A stretch of DNA of 10,991 bases from Flavobacteriales bacterium UBA6049 (GCA_002429085.1 DIYR01000172.1:1-10991); one strand, 5' to 3'; shown: positions 1 to 5,657, counted from the stretch's first letter. A program made the numbers and translations. The notes: generated by a model not told the origin, from the letters alone.

Positions 1-955
1 TTTCGTTAATCTCTAGCGCCTTTCTATACATTTCTTCCGCGGCATCCAAATCTCCTCTAGTTTTAAGGATTATTCCTTTAGAAGAGTATGCATTGGCACT
101 CATAGCTAAGTTATTGTTAGATTCGGCAAGATGAATGGTTCTATCAATCATAACCGTTGCTTTGTCTAACTGACCAGTGTCAATTAAGAAACTTGAAAAA
201 CTTAACAATTGACTTTCTGATGGATCTGTTATCAACGCTTTCGAAAATTCTATTTCAGCATCAACTAGTCGCCCTTCTTTGGCAAACGCCCAAGCCGTGT
301 TAAGGATTTTTCTTGAATCAACATCAGATACTGTAACGTCTAGATTAGGTTTTGCACTACCGTCATCTGGAAAATCAGGTGGGTCTTTTGGAGATAAGTA
401 GCCGCCATTCTTTGGTGAATTATCATCTCTTAACCATTTAGAAAGGTTTTTTCTAATCAAATTTGTAAACTCTTCAATTGAAGAGAAATTTGAATACAGA
501 AGTGTTTTTTCTTTTTCAATTCGTTTTTTGAAATCTATCACCTTTGTTAATTCTTTGCCAGCATCGGCAAGTTGATTTGGAGGAACAGATTTAAATAGAC
601 ATACCACTTGTTTCATTGGACGATCACTCGCCTCAAAACAATCTAATGCTGTTAAATACTCTTCTTCAGTGGCAGAACTTGCATTCTTAGGGTTCTTACC
701 AGAACTAGAACCCCATCTGTCATGTAGTACAAGAACAAAATAATCGCATTCTACAAGTTCTTCATTAATAATACTTTGAGGTCTTCCAATGCCAGGTAGG
801 GTATCTTCCCATCCAACAGCCTGAAAATTAACTCCGCGATGAATAGCTTCTAAACGATTATAGTCTTCTACTTCTTTAGAAAATGCTCGTCTTTCATCTT
901 CAAGTCCTCCTGGAGAGGCAATGAAAATTCTATATCCATTTAACTGATACGGCAT
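1..955 (-). CDS. DUF4062 (TIR-like) domain protein with C-terminal TPR repeats, 3' end cut by window edge
   Basis: Reading the minus strand from the ATG at 955-953 gives 318 open codons with no stop before the window edge, so the C-terminus is missing. Residues 8-110 match the DUF4062 pattern: an opening beta strand and loop (YRIFIASPGGLEDERRAF, 8-25), then GWEDTLPGIGRPQ (48-60), a strand ECDYFVLVLHDRWG (69-82) and an ATEEEY segment (95-100). This fold is TIR/SEFIR-like and in the family is typically the N-terminal module of multidomain signalling or conflict proteins, often with NTPase or TPR parts. Residues 110-180 are charged and helical; a Pro/Asp-rich linker (180-205) leads to TPR-like helices from about 217 to the edge. 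It is probably cytosolic; no signal peptide or membrane helix is seen. It is divergent from the next gene. A defence role is inferred from the family only. The domain call is fairly sure, the function is not. Confidence 0.75.
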   Translation of the reverse strand, partial: MPYQLNGYRIFIASPGGLEDERRAFSKEVEDYNRLEAIHRGVNFQAVGWEDTLPGIGRPQSIINEELVECDYFVLVLHDRWGSSSGKNPKNASSATEEEYLTALDCFEASDRPMKQVVCLFKSVPPNQLADAGKELTKVIDFKKRIEKEKTLLYSNFSSIEEFTNLIRKNLSKWLRDDNSPKNGGYLSPKDPPDFPDDGSAKPNLDVTVSDVDSRKILNTAWAFAKEGRLVDAEIEFSKALITDPSESQLLSFSSFLIDTGQLDKATVMIDRTIHLAESNNNLAMSANAYSSKGIILKTRGDLDAAEEMYRKALEINE

Positions 956-1158
956 GTTATATACTTCTATTTAACAGGTTAGTTGTATGAATTTCTTGTA
1001 GAGGCTGTAACTAGTGATAGATGTAAACGAATTTAGCTACAGTGATTATCATGGTGAATACTGAACTCAAAAACAGGTAAAAAGCACTGATTTTATGAAG
1101 TGTTAAATAGGTGTAAATACTCAACTCTATAAATGTATTTAAAACATTGTTGTTTAGG

Positions 1159-1189
1159 TTGTAATCTCTTTAGTTAGACGCTATGTTTT
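1159..1189 (+). promoter_or_regulatory. Candidate Bacteroidota promoter for the coiled-coil membrane protein gene
   Basis: TTG at 1159-1161 and TATGTTTT at 1182-1189 are separated by 20 nt. This fits the Bacteroidota pattern (TTG near -33, TAnnTTTG near -7) with one mismatch in the -7 element. The expected start lies near 1195, giving a leader of about 50 nt before the ATG at 1246. The rest of the 290-bp divergent gap (956-1245) shows no gene, only short AT-rich inverted repeats such as AAATAC/GTATTT at 1115-1140. Confidence 0.35.
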
Positions 1190-1245
1190 AATTTATTTAT
1201 AGGTTTATGGTTCAATATAGCTGAGTTTCACATAACAATAAACCT

Positions 1246-2145
1246 ATGAGTACAGAGCCATCCAACCAAGAGTTTGAAGAAAGAGTCAATTCAGAGTATT
1301 TCGATTACCTCGTCAATAAAAAGTTGAACGAGGTTGTGCGAGAAAAATACGCTTACTACAAAGGGCTAATTCTTTCTGGAGTTTCTATTCTTACACTAGG
1401 AATGGGGTATATAGGGTATAACGGCTACCATAATATTGAATTATTGGAATCTAATAGGGAAGATGTAGCTCTTCTGAATCATAAATTAGATTCTATTGAA
1501 AACGTATCTGAGCAGTTTTTCCAAAACTTCGAACTAAACGCACAGCATGCCTTTCGGGCAAATAGAGATACATTTTCAACCTACATCAGTTCAATTAGTG
1601 CACAGCAAAAAAATGTAGACGCACAAAACGATTACTTGAAATATATCATAGCTTCTAATCAGCAGAATTTCAAGGATAAATCAGAAATATTCTCGGAACG
1701 TGTTCGCACCATCAACAACAATCATGACGATGTTAAAAAAGCCAAGCATGAAGTAGAAGGAATGCTGGTAACATACAGACAGCGATTAGAGATGTTAGAT
1801 TCTGCTGAAATCATTCAAGAGCTAGAAACTGTTCGCAATATCAATGAACGTGTTAATTACTTAGAGCTAGATAAAGACTGGATTTTCTCGTTACATGAAG
1901 CAGAACCTAAATTGATTGAAACACATGATGGGATGCATGAATTCGTTTGCGTCAATATTAAATCAGATTTCTGCAGGTTTACCGTAAACAGTGATGTAGT
2001 GGAAATGGCGAAGGGAGACGACTTGTATACCCTTACTACAGACAATGGACGATTGTACATTGAGTTAGTTTATGCTTCAAGGGGTGGAATATTCGGGAAA
2101 CCGAGTGCCACATTTAAAGTAAGTTACGACTATACAGCATCTTAA
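1246..2145 (+). CDS. Single-pass membrane protein with long coiled coil, unknown function
   Basis: This 299-aa protein belongs to no family I recognise. Residues 1-38 are polar and charged. Residues 40-62 form one hydrophobic, Gly-rich helix (LILSGVSILTLGMGYIGY) that should span the membrane; lysines and arginines before it suggest the N-terminus stays in the cytoplasm. Residues 65-205 are almost entirely polar heptad-like helix, rich in Gln, Asn, Glu and Lys, consistent with a coiled coil of about 140 residues. Residues 215-299 alternate polar and hydrophobic residues as in a small beta domain, with two Cys (235 and 242) and a closing FKVSYDY strand. The layout is that of a membrane-anchored stalk with an outer head, which would place the C-terminal domain in the periplasm. 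The ATG at 1246 has no Shine-Dalgarno, as is usual here. It is transcribed away from the DUF4062 gene and may or may not be functionally linked to it. Confidence 0.7.
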   Translation: MSTEPSNQEFEERVNSEYFDYLVNKKLNEVVREKYAYYKGLILSGVSILTLGMGYIGYNGYHNIELLESNREDVALLNHKLDSIENVSEQFFQNFELNAQHAFRANRDTFSTYISSISAQQKNVDAQNDYLKYIIASNQQNFKDKSEIFSERVRTINNNHDDVKKAKHEVEGMLVTYRQRLEMLDSAEIIQELETVRNINERVNYLELDKDWIFSLHEAEPKLIETHDGMHEFVCVNIKSDFCRFTVNSDVVEMAKGDDLYTLTTDNGRLYIELVYASRGGIFGKPSATFKVSYDYTAS

Positions 2146-2147
2146 AT

Positions 2148-2187
2148 AGAATTGAGAAGAATTTATTTGTTTATCACAATTCTTTTC
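2148..2187 (+). terminator. Weak possible terminator after the coiled-coil gene
   Basis: AGAATTG (2148-2154) can pair with CAATTCT (2177-2183), and TTT follows (2184-2186). The 22-nt loop and AT-rich stem make it weak. It overlaps the -33 element of the next promoter, so it may be coincidental. Confidence 0.2.
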
Positions 2188-2198
2188 ATGTAAGTTTG
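2166..2198 (+). promoter_or_regulatory. Bacteroidota promoter driving the rtcB-prfH leader and operon
   Basis: TTTG at 2166-2169 and TAAGTTTG at 2191-2198 are separated by 21 nt. Both elements match the Bacteroidota sigma-ABfr consensus (TTTG, about 19-21 nt, TAnnTTTG) exactly. Transcription should begin about 5-8 nt downstream, near 2203-2206. That places the leader ORF roughly 30 nt from the 5' end and the whole attenuator between promoter and rtcB. No other convincing promoter is seen between 2290 and 2441. Confidence 0.7.
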
Positions 2199-2220
2199 CA
2201 CTTCCAATTCCAAAAGAAGG

Positions 2221-2227
2221 AAAGGAG
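2221..2227 (+). promoter_or_regulatory. Strong Shine-Dalgarno sequence of the leader ORF
   Basis: AAAGGAG lies 8 nt before the ATG at 2236, the ideal distance. It can pair over 7 bases with the CUCCUUU typical of the Bacteroidota 16S 3' end. This is unusual: Bacteroidota ribosomes generally do not use Shine-Dalgarno pairing, and no other gene start here has such a site at a workable distance. It decides the start of the short leader ORF. Confidence 0.7.
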
Positions 2228-2235
2228 TGTACATC

Positions 2236-2286
2236 ATGTTACAGCTTATTCAACATATCGATCTATTGACCGGGTACTTCTCGTAG
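2236..2286 (+). CDS. Putative 16-codon leader peptide of the rtcB-prfH attenuator
   Basis: ATG at 2236 to TAG at 2284-2286 encodes MLQLIQHIDLLTGYFS. It follows the consensus Shine-Dalgarno at 2221-2227 and a perfect promoter. Codons 8-16 cover the entire 5' strand of the antiterminator (2259-2273) and the ascending arm of the inner hairpin. The stop codon overlaps the apical loop (2285-2287) of that hairpin. A ribosome reaching the stop would therefore melt both structures. The peptide itself shows no obvious function. It has four scattered Leu codons but no run of one amino acid, so the act of translation probably matters rather than the product. Several codons (CTA, GGG, TCG) look uncommon for this AT-rich sequence, which fits constraint by RNA folding. 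Confidence 0.6.
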   Translation: MLQLIQHIDLLTGYFS

Positions 2287-2330
2287 TACGAAAAGTATAG
2301 ATGTTTGATTAAGCCGGTCTCTATAGATCG
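2259..2330 (+). promoter_or_regulatory. Antiterminator RNA structure of the rtcB leader
   Basis: Three stacked helices can form. P1 is CGATCTAT (2259-2266) with ATAGATCG (2323-2330), 8 bp. P2 is GACCGG (2268-2273) with CCGGTC (2314-2319), 6 bp. P3 is the hairpin 2275-2284 with 2288-2297, which pairs 9 of 10 positions around an AGT loop. Between P1 and P2 there is only a 1-by-3 internal loop; P3 follows P2 after one base. Forming P1 and P2 uses up both arms of the downstream terminator (2314-2331), so the two folds exclude each other. The 5' strands of P1-P3 lie within the leader ORF and the 3' strands outside it, as expected of translation-controlled attenuation. The pairings are read directly; switching is inferred. 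Confidence 0.6.
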
Positions 2331-2338
2331 GTTTTTTT
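2311..2338 (+). terminator. Intrinsic terminator between leader ORF and rtcB (attenuator)
   Basis: CCGGTCT (2314-2320) pairs with AGATCGG (2325-2331) around a CTAT loop: 7 bp with one G-U pair. Seven T follow directly (2332-2338), and AAG before the stem can extend pairing into the T-tract. This is a textbook intrinsic terminator placed 25 nt after the leader stop codon and 102 nt before the rtcB start. Both arms are also partners in the antiterminator. Confidence 0.75.
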
Positions 2339-2340
2339 AT

Positions 2341-2358
2341 GCCCAATACTCTCTGGGC
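2341..2358 (+). promoter_or_regulatory. Small hairpin after the attenuator
   Basis: GCCCA (2341-2345) pairs with TGGGC (2354-2358) around an 8-nt loop. It begins just after the T-tract, so it would be present only in read-through transcripts. No T-run follows. It could protect the read-through mRNA or be incidental. Confidence 0.35.
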
Positions 2359-2389
2359 ACTACTCATTTCATTTTAGTATTCACAGATC

Positions 2390-2419
2390 GAAGATGTGCT
2401 TGAATCAAGCAACAACTTC
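2390..2419 (+). promoter_or_regulatory. Hairpin just upstream of the rtcB start codon
   Basis: GAAG (2390-2393) pairs with CTTC (2416-2419). Inside it TGTGCTTG (2395-2402) pairs with CAAGCA and CA (2406-2411, 2413-2414), leaving small bulges around an AAT loop; the core GCTTG/CAAGC is perfect. It ends 21 nt before the ATG at 2441 and could affect rtcB translation or mRNA stability. No Shine-Dalgarno lies between it and the ATG. Confidence 0.35.
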
Positions 2420-2440
2420 TGACATGATTATATCTGCCTT

Positions 2441-3853
2441 ATGGGCTCACAGAAACTCAAATTACGAGACGTAAAACACGTACCATTTACAACTAGTAAG
2501 GCTAAAAGTATGGCCTTGCATACTTTACGTAAACACTATAAACACACAGAAACAGATGAACAAATAAATCTATTAACGGCAATATGTGCTCATCCAGAAC
2601 AGTACAGAAATGACAGTATTTGGAGCGATGTTGCCCGTGAATTGTTACCTATTGCAGAACAGGTACAGCGAAGGGCTCAGATAACATTACGAGACGAAGC
2701 GGCTCCATTTCAGGTGTTTGGACGAAAACTAATAGACAGTAATGCTTACCAGCAAATGAGTATGGCTATGCGCTTGCCAATTGCAGAACAAGGTGCACTA
2801 ATGCCAGATTCTCATCAGGGTTATGGATTACCAATTGGAGGAGTGTTGGCAGCCAAAGAGGCCGTAATTCCTTATGGAGTGGGAGTAGATATTGGTTGTA
2901 GAATGAGCTTAACATTATATGATGTGAATGAGCGATATTTTCAAAAACACCACTATCAGTTTGAGCAGGCATTAAAGAACAATACATTCTTCGGAAACAA
3001 CGTTAATACAGAGCTAAAACAAGAGCATGAAGTAGTAGAGCATCCACTTTTTAAAGAATTGGATGTGTTGAAACCATGGCACGGCAAAGCTGTTCATCAG
3101 CTCGGAACCTCTGGTTCTGGAAACCACTTTGTAGAATTCGGTTTTGTGAATGTTGCCGAAGACTCAGGCAGTTTAATAGTTCCTCCAGGTAATTACTTAG
3201 GTATTTTGGCCCATTCAGGATCTAGAGGTTTAGGCGCAAACATTGCTAACTATTATACGCGTTTGGCAAAAGAGCAATGCCTTTTACCAAATGGTGCAAA
3301 GAACTTGGCTTGGTTAGATATGTTATCAGATCATGGAAAGGCTTATTGGGAAGCCATGAATCTAGCAGGAGAATATGCCAAAGCGTGTCACGATTGTATC
3401 CACCAAAACCTTGCAAAATCATTGGGTATTAAAGCAATTACCAAGGTAGAGAACCATCACAATTTTGCTTGGAAAGAAGTGGATGAACAAGGGCAAGAGC
3501 TTATTGTACATCGTAAAGGTTCTACGCCTGCAAAACGCGGTGAATTGGGGATAATACCTGGTTCTATGACGGCTCCAGGTTTTATTGTAGAAGGTTTGGG
3601 TAATGCCAATGCACTACAAAGTGCCTCACATGGAGCAGGGCGAAAACTTTCGCGTGGTGCGGCAAAACAAAGCATTAGTGGAAGCGAAATGAAAAAGCAC
3701 TTAAAACAACAACAAGTCAAATTAATAGGTGGAGGAGTAGACGAATCACCAATGGTATATAAAGACATAGAAGAGGTGATGCGTTACCAGCAAGGTTTGG
3801 TAAAAACCATAGGTAAGTTCTCTCCAAAACTGGTAAGAATGGATAAAAAATAA
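2441..3853 (+). CDS. rtcB: RtcB-family RNA ligase (RtcB2 type, paired with PrfH)
   Basis: RtcB ligases use Mn2+ and GTP to join RNA ends carrying 2',3'-cyclic phosphate or 3'-phosphate to 5'-OH. This 470-aa protein keeps the family hallmarks in order: MPDSHQGYGLPIGG (121-134), GVGVDIGCRM (146-155) with metal ligands D150 and C153, GTSGSGNHF (222-230) with H229, AHSGSRGLG (257-265) with H258, ENHHNFA (337-343) with H340, HRKGSTPA (357-364), and SHGAGR (396-401) with H397, the expected guanylated histidine. No catalytic residue looks lost. The D/C pair sits about 75 residues later than in E. coli RtcB (D75, C78), so there is an N-terminal extension; its first lines (LRDVKHVPFTTSKAK) resemble PrfH-linked RtcB proteins. 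The prfH gene follows after 2 nt, which makes rRNA repair the likely job rather than tRNA splicing. Transcription is probably governed by the upstream attenuator. The ATG at 2441 has no Shine-Dalgarno. Confidence 0.93.
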   Translation: MGSQKLKLRDVKHVPFTTSKAKSMALHTLRKHYKHTETDEQINLLTAICAHPEQYRNDSIWSDVARELLPIAEQVQRRAQITLRDEAAPFQVFGRKLIDSNAYQQMSMAMRLPIAEQGALMPDSHQGYGLPIGGVLAAKEAVIPYGVGVDIGCRMSLTLYDVNERYFQKHHYQFEQALKNNTFFGNNVNTELKQEHEVVEHPLFKELDVLKPWHGKAVHQLGTSGSGNHFVEFGFVNVAEDSGSLIVPPGNYLGILAHSGSRGLGANIANYYTRLAKEQCLLPNGAKNLAWLDMLSDHGKAYWEAMNLAGEYAKACHDCIHQNLAKSLGIKAITKVENHHNFAWKEVDEQGQELIVHRKGSTPAKRGELGIIPGSMTAPGFIVEGLGNANALQSASHGAGRKLSRGAAKQSISGSEMKKHLKQQQVKLIGGGVDESPMVYKDIEEVMRYQQGLVKTIGKFSPKLVRMDKK

Positions 3854-3855
3854 CC

Positions 3856-4488
3856 ATGGAAACACAACTACTTCAATTAACAGCAGGCAGAGGCCCAGCA
3901 GAATGCTGCTGGGTAGTTGCCCAATTACTCAAAGCACTTGCTCACGAAGGAAGAGCGTTGGGATATAAGTTAACTGTTGTTCAGCGCGAAATAGGAACAG
4001 AATCTGGTACCCTAAAAGCAGCAACACTTAAGATAGAAGGAAAACAAGTTTCTTCTTGGACCAATAGCTTAGTTGGGAGCGTTTTGTGGATAGGGAAAAG
4101 TAAATTCAGACCAATGCATAAGCGTAAAAATTGGTTTGTGGGCATCAACTTAATAGATGAGTTGAACACTTCTGATTTTTTGAACGAACGAGATGTACGC
4201 TTTGAATTTACAAGAGCTAGAGGCCCTGGTGGGCAACATGTAAACAAGGTGAGTACAGCAGTAAGGGCTACACACATACCAACTGGAACAGTAGTTACAG
4301 CATCAGAAAGCAGATCGCAGCAACAAAATAGAAAACTGGCCATTCAGAAACTGGCCGTTGTATTGCAAGAAGCTTCAGAAATTCAGCACCAACAGCAAGC
4401 GCAAGATGCTTGGATAAATCACACTCAATTAGAGCGAGGAAACCCTGTTAGGGTATATGAGGGTTCGCGCTTTACATTAAAAAACTAG
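3856..4488 (+). CDS. prfH: Peptide chain release factor homologue PrfH
   Basis: This 210-aa protein is a short class-I release-factor relative. The catalytic loop is clear: RARGPGGQHVNKVSTAVRATH (120-140), with GGQ at 125-127, which triggers hydrolysis of peptidyl-tRNA. The N-terminal part (GRGPAECCWVV, 11-21) is typical of PrfH, and the stop-codon recognition motifs of RF1 (PxT) and RF2 (SPF) are absent. Length is close to that of known PrfH (about 200 aa). PrfH is known to act on ribosomes whose 16S rRNA is cut in the decoding centre by E3-type ribotoxins. It releases the stalled peptide so that the partner RtcB can rejoin the rRNA. The gene starts 2 nt after the rtcB stop and ends 4 nt before the TPR gene, so the three are almost certainly co-transcribed. 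Confidence in family and role is high. Confidence 0.93.
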   Translation: METQLLQLTAGRGPAECCWVVAQLLKALAHEGRALGYKLTVVQREIGTESGTLKAATLKIEGKQVSSWTNSLVGSVLWIGKSKFRPMHKRKNWFVGINLIDELNTSDFLNERDVRFEFTRARGPGGQHVNKVSTAVRATHIPTGTVVTASESRSQQQNRKLAIQKLAVVLQEASEIQHQQQAQDAWINHTQLERGNPVRVYEGSRFTLKN

Positions 4489-4492
4489 AATT

Positions 4493-5002
4493 ATGTCTTT
4501 ATCAGCAGCAGATCAGTATTATCTGAAAGGATTAGACCATTATAATTACGATTGGGAAGAAGTAGTAGAGAATGTAAACTATGCCTTAAGCGTAGATCCA
4601 GAACATGCAGGAGCAAATCACTTAATGGGAAAGCTACACTTTGAACAATTGAAAAACTTCGATTTGGCAGAATCTTATTTTGTGAGTGCTTTACAAAGTA
4701 ACCCATGTCACATAGATACATGTTTTGATTATGCACAATTACTCATTCTGTTAAATAGGTTAGAAGAAGCATACAAATTATTAACTCATCTCGAACGTAT
4801 TCCAGGAGCTGAAAAGTGGAGAGTGCAGGGGATAAGAGGGGAGATGGCAGAACAAAATGGCGATCTTAATCAAGCCAAGTTGTACTACCAATCCTCTAAA
4901 CAAAGAGTTTTGGATGCAAGCCAGAGTTCGCTATTGAAGCAAGCAATTGAAAGAGTGGATGATAAGCTTAACGAACTACAATCTTTTAGATATGAATATT
5001 AA
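4493..5002 (+). CDS. TPR-repeat protein, third gene of the rtcB-prfH operon
   Basis: The protein has 169 aa, no signal peptide and no membrane helix. It consists of about four tetratricopeptide-like helix pairs (roughly 5-38, 39-72, 73-106 and 108-141) and a charged C-terminal helix. TPR signature positions are visible: ALSVDPEHAGANHLMGKLHF (31-50), then LAESYFVSALQSNP (58-71), LEEAYKLL (90-97) and GDLNQAKLYYQSS (123-135). TPRs are protein-binding scaffolds without catalytic activity. The start lies 4 nt after the prfH stop, so it is in the same transcript. Its placement suggests a helper of the RtcB-PrfH pair, for example an adaptor to ribosomes or to the ligase, but this is inference. It could equally be a housekeeping TPR gene that happens to sit there. 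Confidence 0.8.
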   Translation: MSLSAADQYYLKGLDHYNYDWEEVVENVNYALSVDPEHAGANHLMGKLHFEQLKNFDLAESYFVSALQSNPCHIDTCFDYAQLLILLNRLEEAYKLLTHLERIPGAEKWRVQGIRGEMAEQNGDLNQAKLYYQSSKQRVLDASQSSLLKQAIERVDDKLNELQSFRYEY

Positions 5003-5005
5003 GAA

Positions 5006-5026
5006 TGGCAGAATAACCTTCTGTCA
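5006..5026 (+). terminator. Possible weak terminator stem after the TPR gene
   Basis: TGGCAGAA (5006-5013) pairs with TTCTGTCA (5019-5026) around TAACC: 8 bp with one G-U. It starts 3 nt after the stop codon, but CTCTTGTG follows rather than a clean T-run. It may be an mRNA 3'-end stabiliser or a weak terminator. Confidence 0.3.
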
Positions 5027-5137
5027 CTCTTGTGTAGATTGGAATTAAAGTGTGTCTATTCACATTCTTTAACATCTTGTATTGCTCAGGCTTTCCTAAG
5101 TCATCACTTTAAGTTATGGATAAAGCAAGATGATATG

Positions 5138-5154
5138 ATTTTAATCCGCCTAAA
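5138..5154 (+). repeat. Diverged direct repeat, copy 1
   Basis: ATTTTAATCCGCCTAAA here matches ATTTTAGTCCGCGTAAA at 5262-5278 at 15 of 17 positions. The copies are 124 bp apart and share a GC core (TCCGC) that is striking in AT-rich DNA. They may be binding sites of a regulator or relics of a duplication. Confidence 0.4.
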
Positions 5155-5186
5155 CACAATATAATATTACGTATAGTGTATTGTGT
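5154..5186 (+). repeat. Imperfect inverted repeat
   Basis: ACACAATA (5154-5161) is an exact inverse match of TATTGTGT (5179-5186). Pairing continues inward with one mismatch to a TACGT loop (5168-5172), giving 13 pairs of 14. It begins at the last base of direct-repeat copy 1. No T-tract follows on either strand, so it is not a normal terminator. Confidence 0.4.
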
Positions 5187-5261
5187 AAAATTATATTCTT
5201 CATCAAAGAGTTGCTCTAGAATTAACGCTATGGAGATGTGGGTGGAGTCAATACTCAATCT

Positions 5262-5278
5262 ATTTTAGTCCGCGTAAA
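5262..5278 (+). repeat. Diverged direct repeat, copy 2
   Basis: This is the second copy of the 17-bp element at 5138-5154 (15 of 17 identical). Unlike copy 1, it is not followed by the ACACAATA inverted repeat. Confidence 0.4.
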
Positions 5279-5381
5279 TCATAGTTGCATTAAACTTTAT
5301 ACAATTAGGAGAATGAAAATCAATAACAATTAGAAGCAATAATCTAAAGTTCGATATAAGCAAAAGAGTAAGGAAATAAAA

Positions 5382-5399
5382 ATGACTTGGGGAGGTCAT
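5382..5399 (+). repeat. Small hairpin with GGGG loop
   Basis: ATGACTT (5382-5388) pairs with AGGTCAT (5393-5399), 7 bp with one T-G pair, around GGGG. The function is unknown; it could be an operator half-site pair (ATGAC/GTCAT). Confidence 0.25.
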
Positions 5400-5486
5400 A
5401 AAGCTTGTTGTCGACTTATATAGATTTCTAAATTGTTGAAGCCAGAATTACACATTCATCATTAAAATCATAAAAGATGCTAAGAG

Positions 5487-5515
5487 TTATTGATGTTTAC
5501 AGTAAACATCAATAA
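5487..5515 (+). repeat. Perfect 29-nt palindrome upstream of the fibre locus
   Basis: TTATTGATGTTTAC (5487-5500) and GTAAACATCAATAA (5502-5515) are exact inverse complements around one A. GAG (5484-5486) and CTC (5519-5521) could extend it past a short bulge. A-rich, not T-rich, sequence follows, so it does not look like an intrinsic terminator. It lies 142 bp before the chaperone-like gene, a fitting place for a dimeric regulator's operator. Confidence 0.5.
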
Positions 5516-5657
5516 AAACTCGAAAAAAGCAGAAAATGAATGACTTGAGAAAAGTTGTAAGTGGATATGTACATTCCATTGTTAAAGAGAAACTATTTTA
5601 TAAAGCATTATACATAAGCATATTAGCTGATAATAAAGAAGATTATTTAAATAAGTT

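Larger units (their letters stand above)
5003..5657 (+). other. 655-bp noncoding region with several repeat elements
   Basis: No convincing gene is seen on either strand. The stretch separates the rtcB operon from the fibre locus and is AT-rich. It holds a short stem right after the TPR stop (5006-5026), a diverged direct repeat (5138-5154 and 5262-5278), an imperfect inverted repeat (5154-5186), a hairpin (5382-5399) and a perfect palindrome (5487-5515). The promoter of the downstream locus must lie here or in the last 150 bp, but I could not find a clean TTG plus TAnnTTTG pair. Confidence 0.6.

Noticed and set aside
2236..2286. Classical amino-acid attenuation (leucine) by the leader peptide
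   Set aside because: Four Leu codons are scattered among 16 and the downstream genes are RNA-repair genes, not amino-acid synthesis genes.
2204..2340. Retron-like or free-standing small RNA
   Set aside because: No reverse transcriptase is near, and the fold with ORF, antiterminator and terminator in front of rtcB is better explained by attenuation. A released short leader RNA with its own role is not excluded.
3457..4343. Minus-strand ORFs of about 100-120 codons inside rtcB and prfH
   Set aside because: They lie opposite strongly conserved coding sequence and their translations have no domain features; they are antisense shadows.
5307..5333. Six-codon ORF (MKINNN) after AGGAG
   Set aside because: The AGGAG lies only one base before the ATG, too close to act as a Shine-Dalgarno.
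5487..5515. Palindrome as intrinsic terminator of the TPR gene
   Set aside because: It is AT-rich, lies about 480 bp after the stop codon and is followed by A-rich rather than T-rich sequence on the plus strand.
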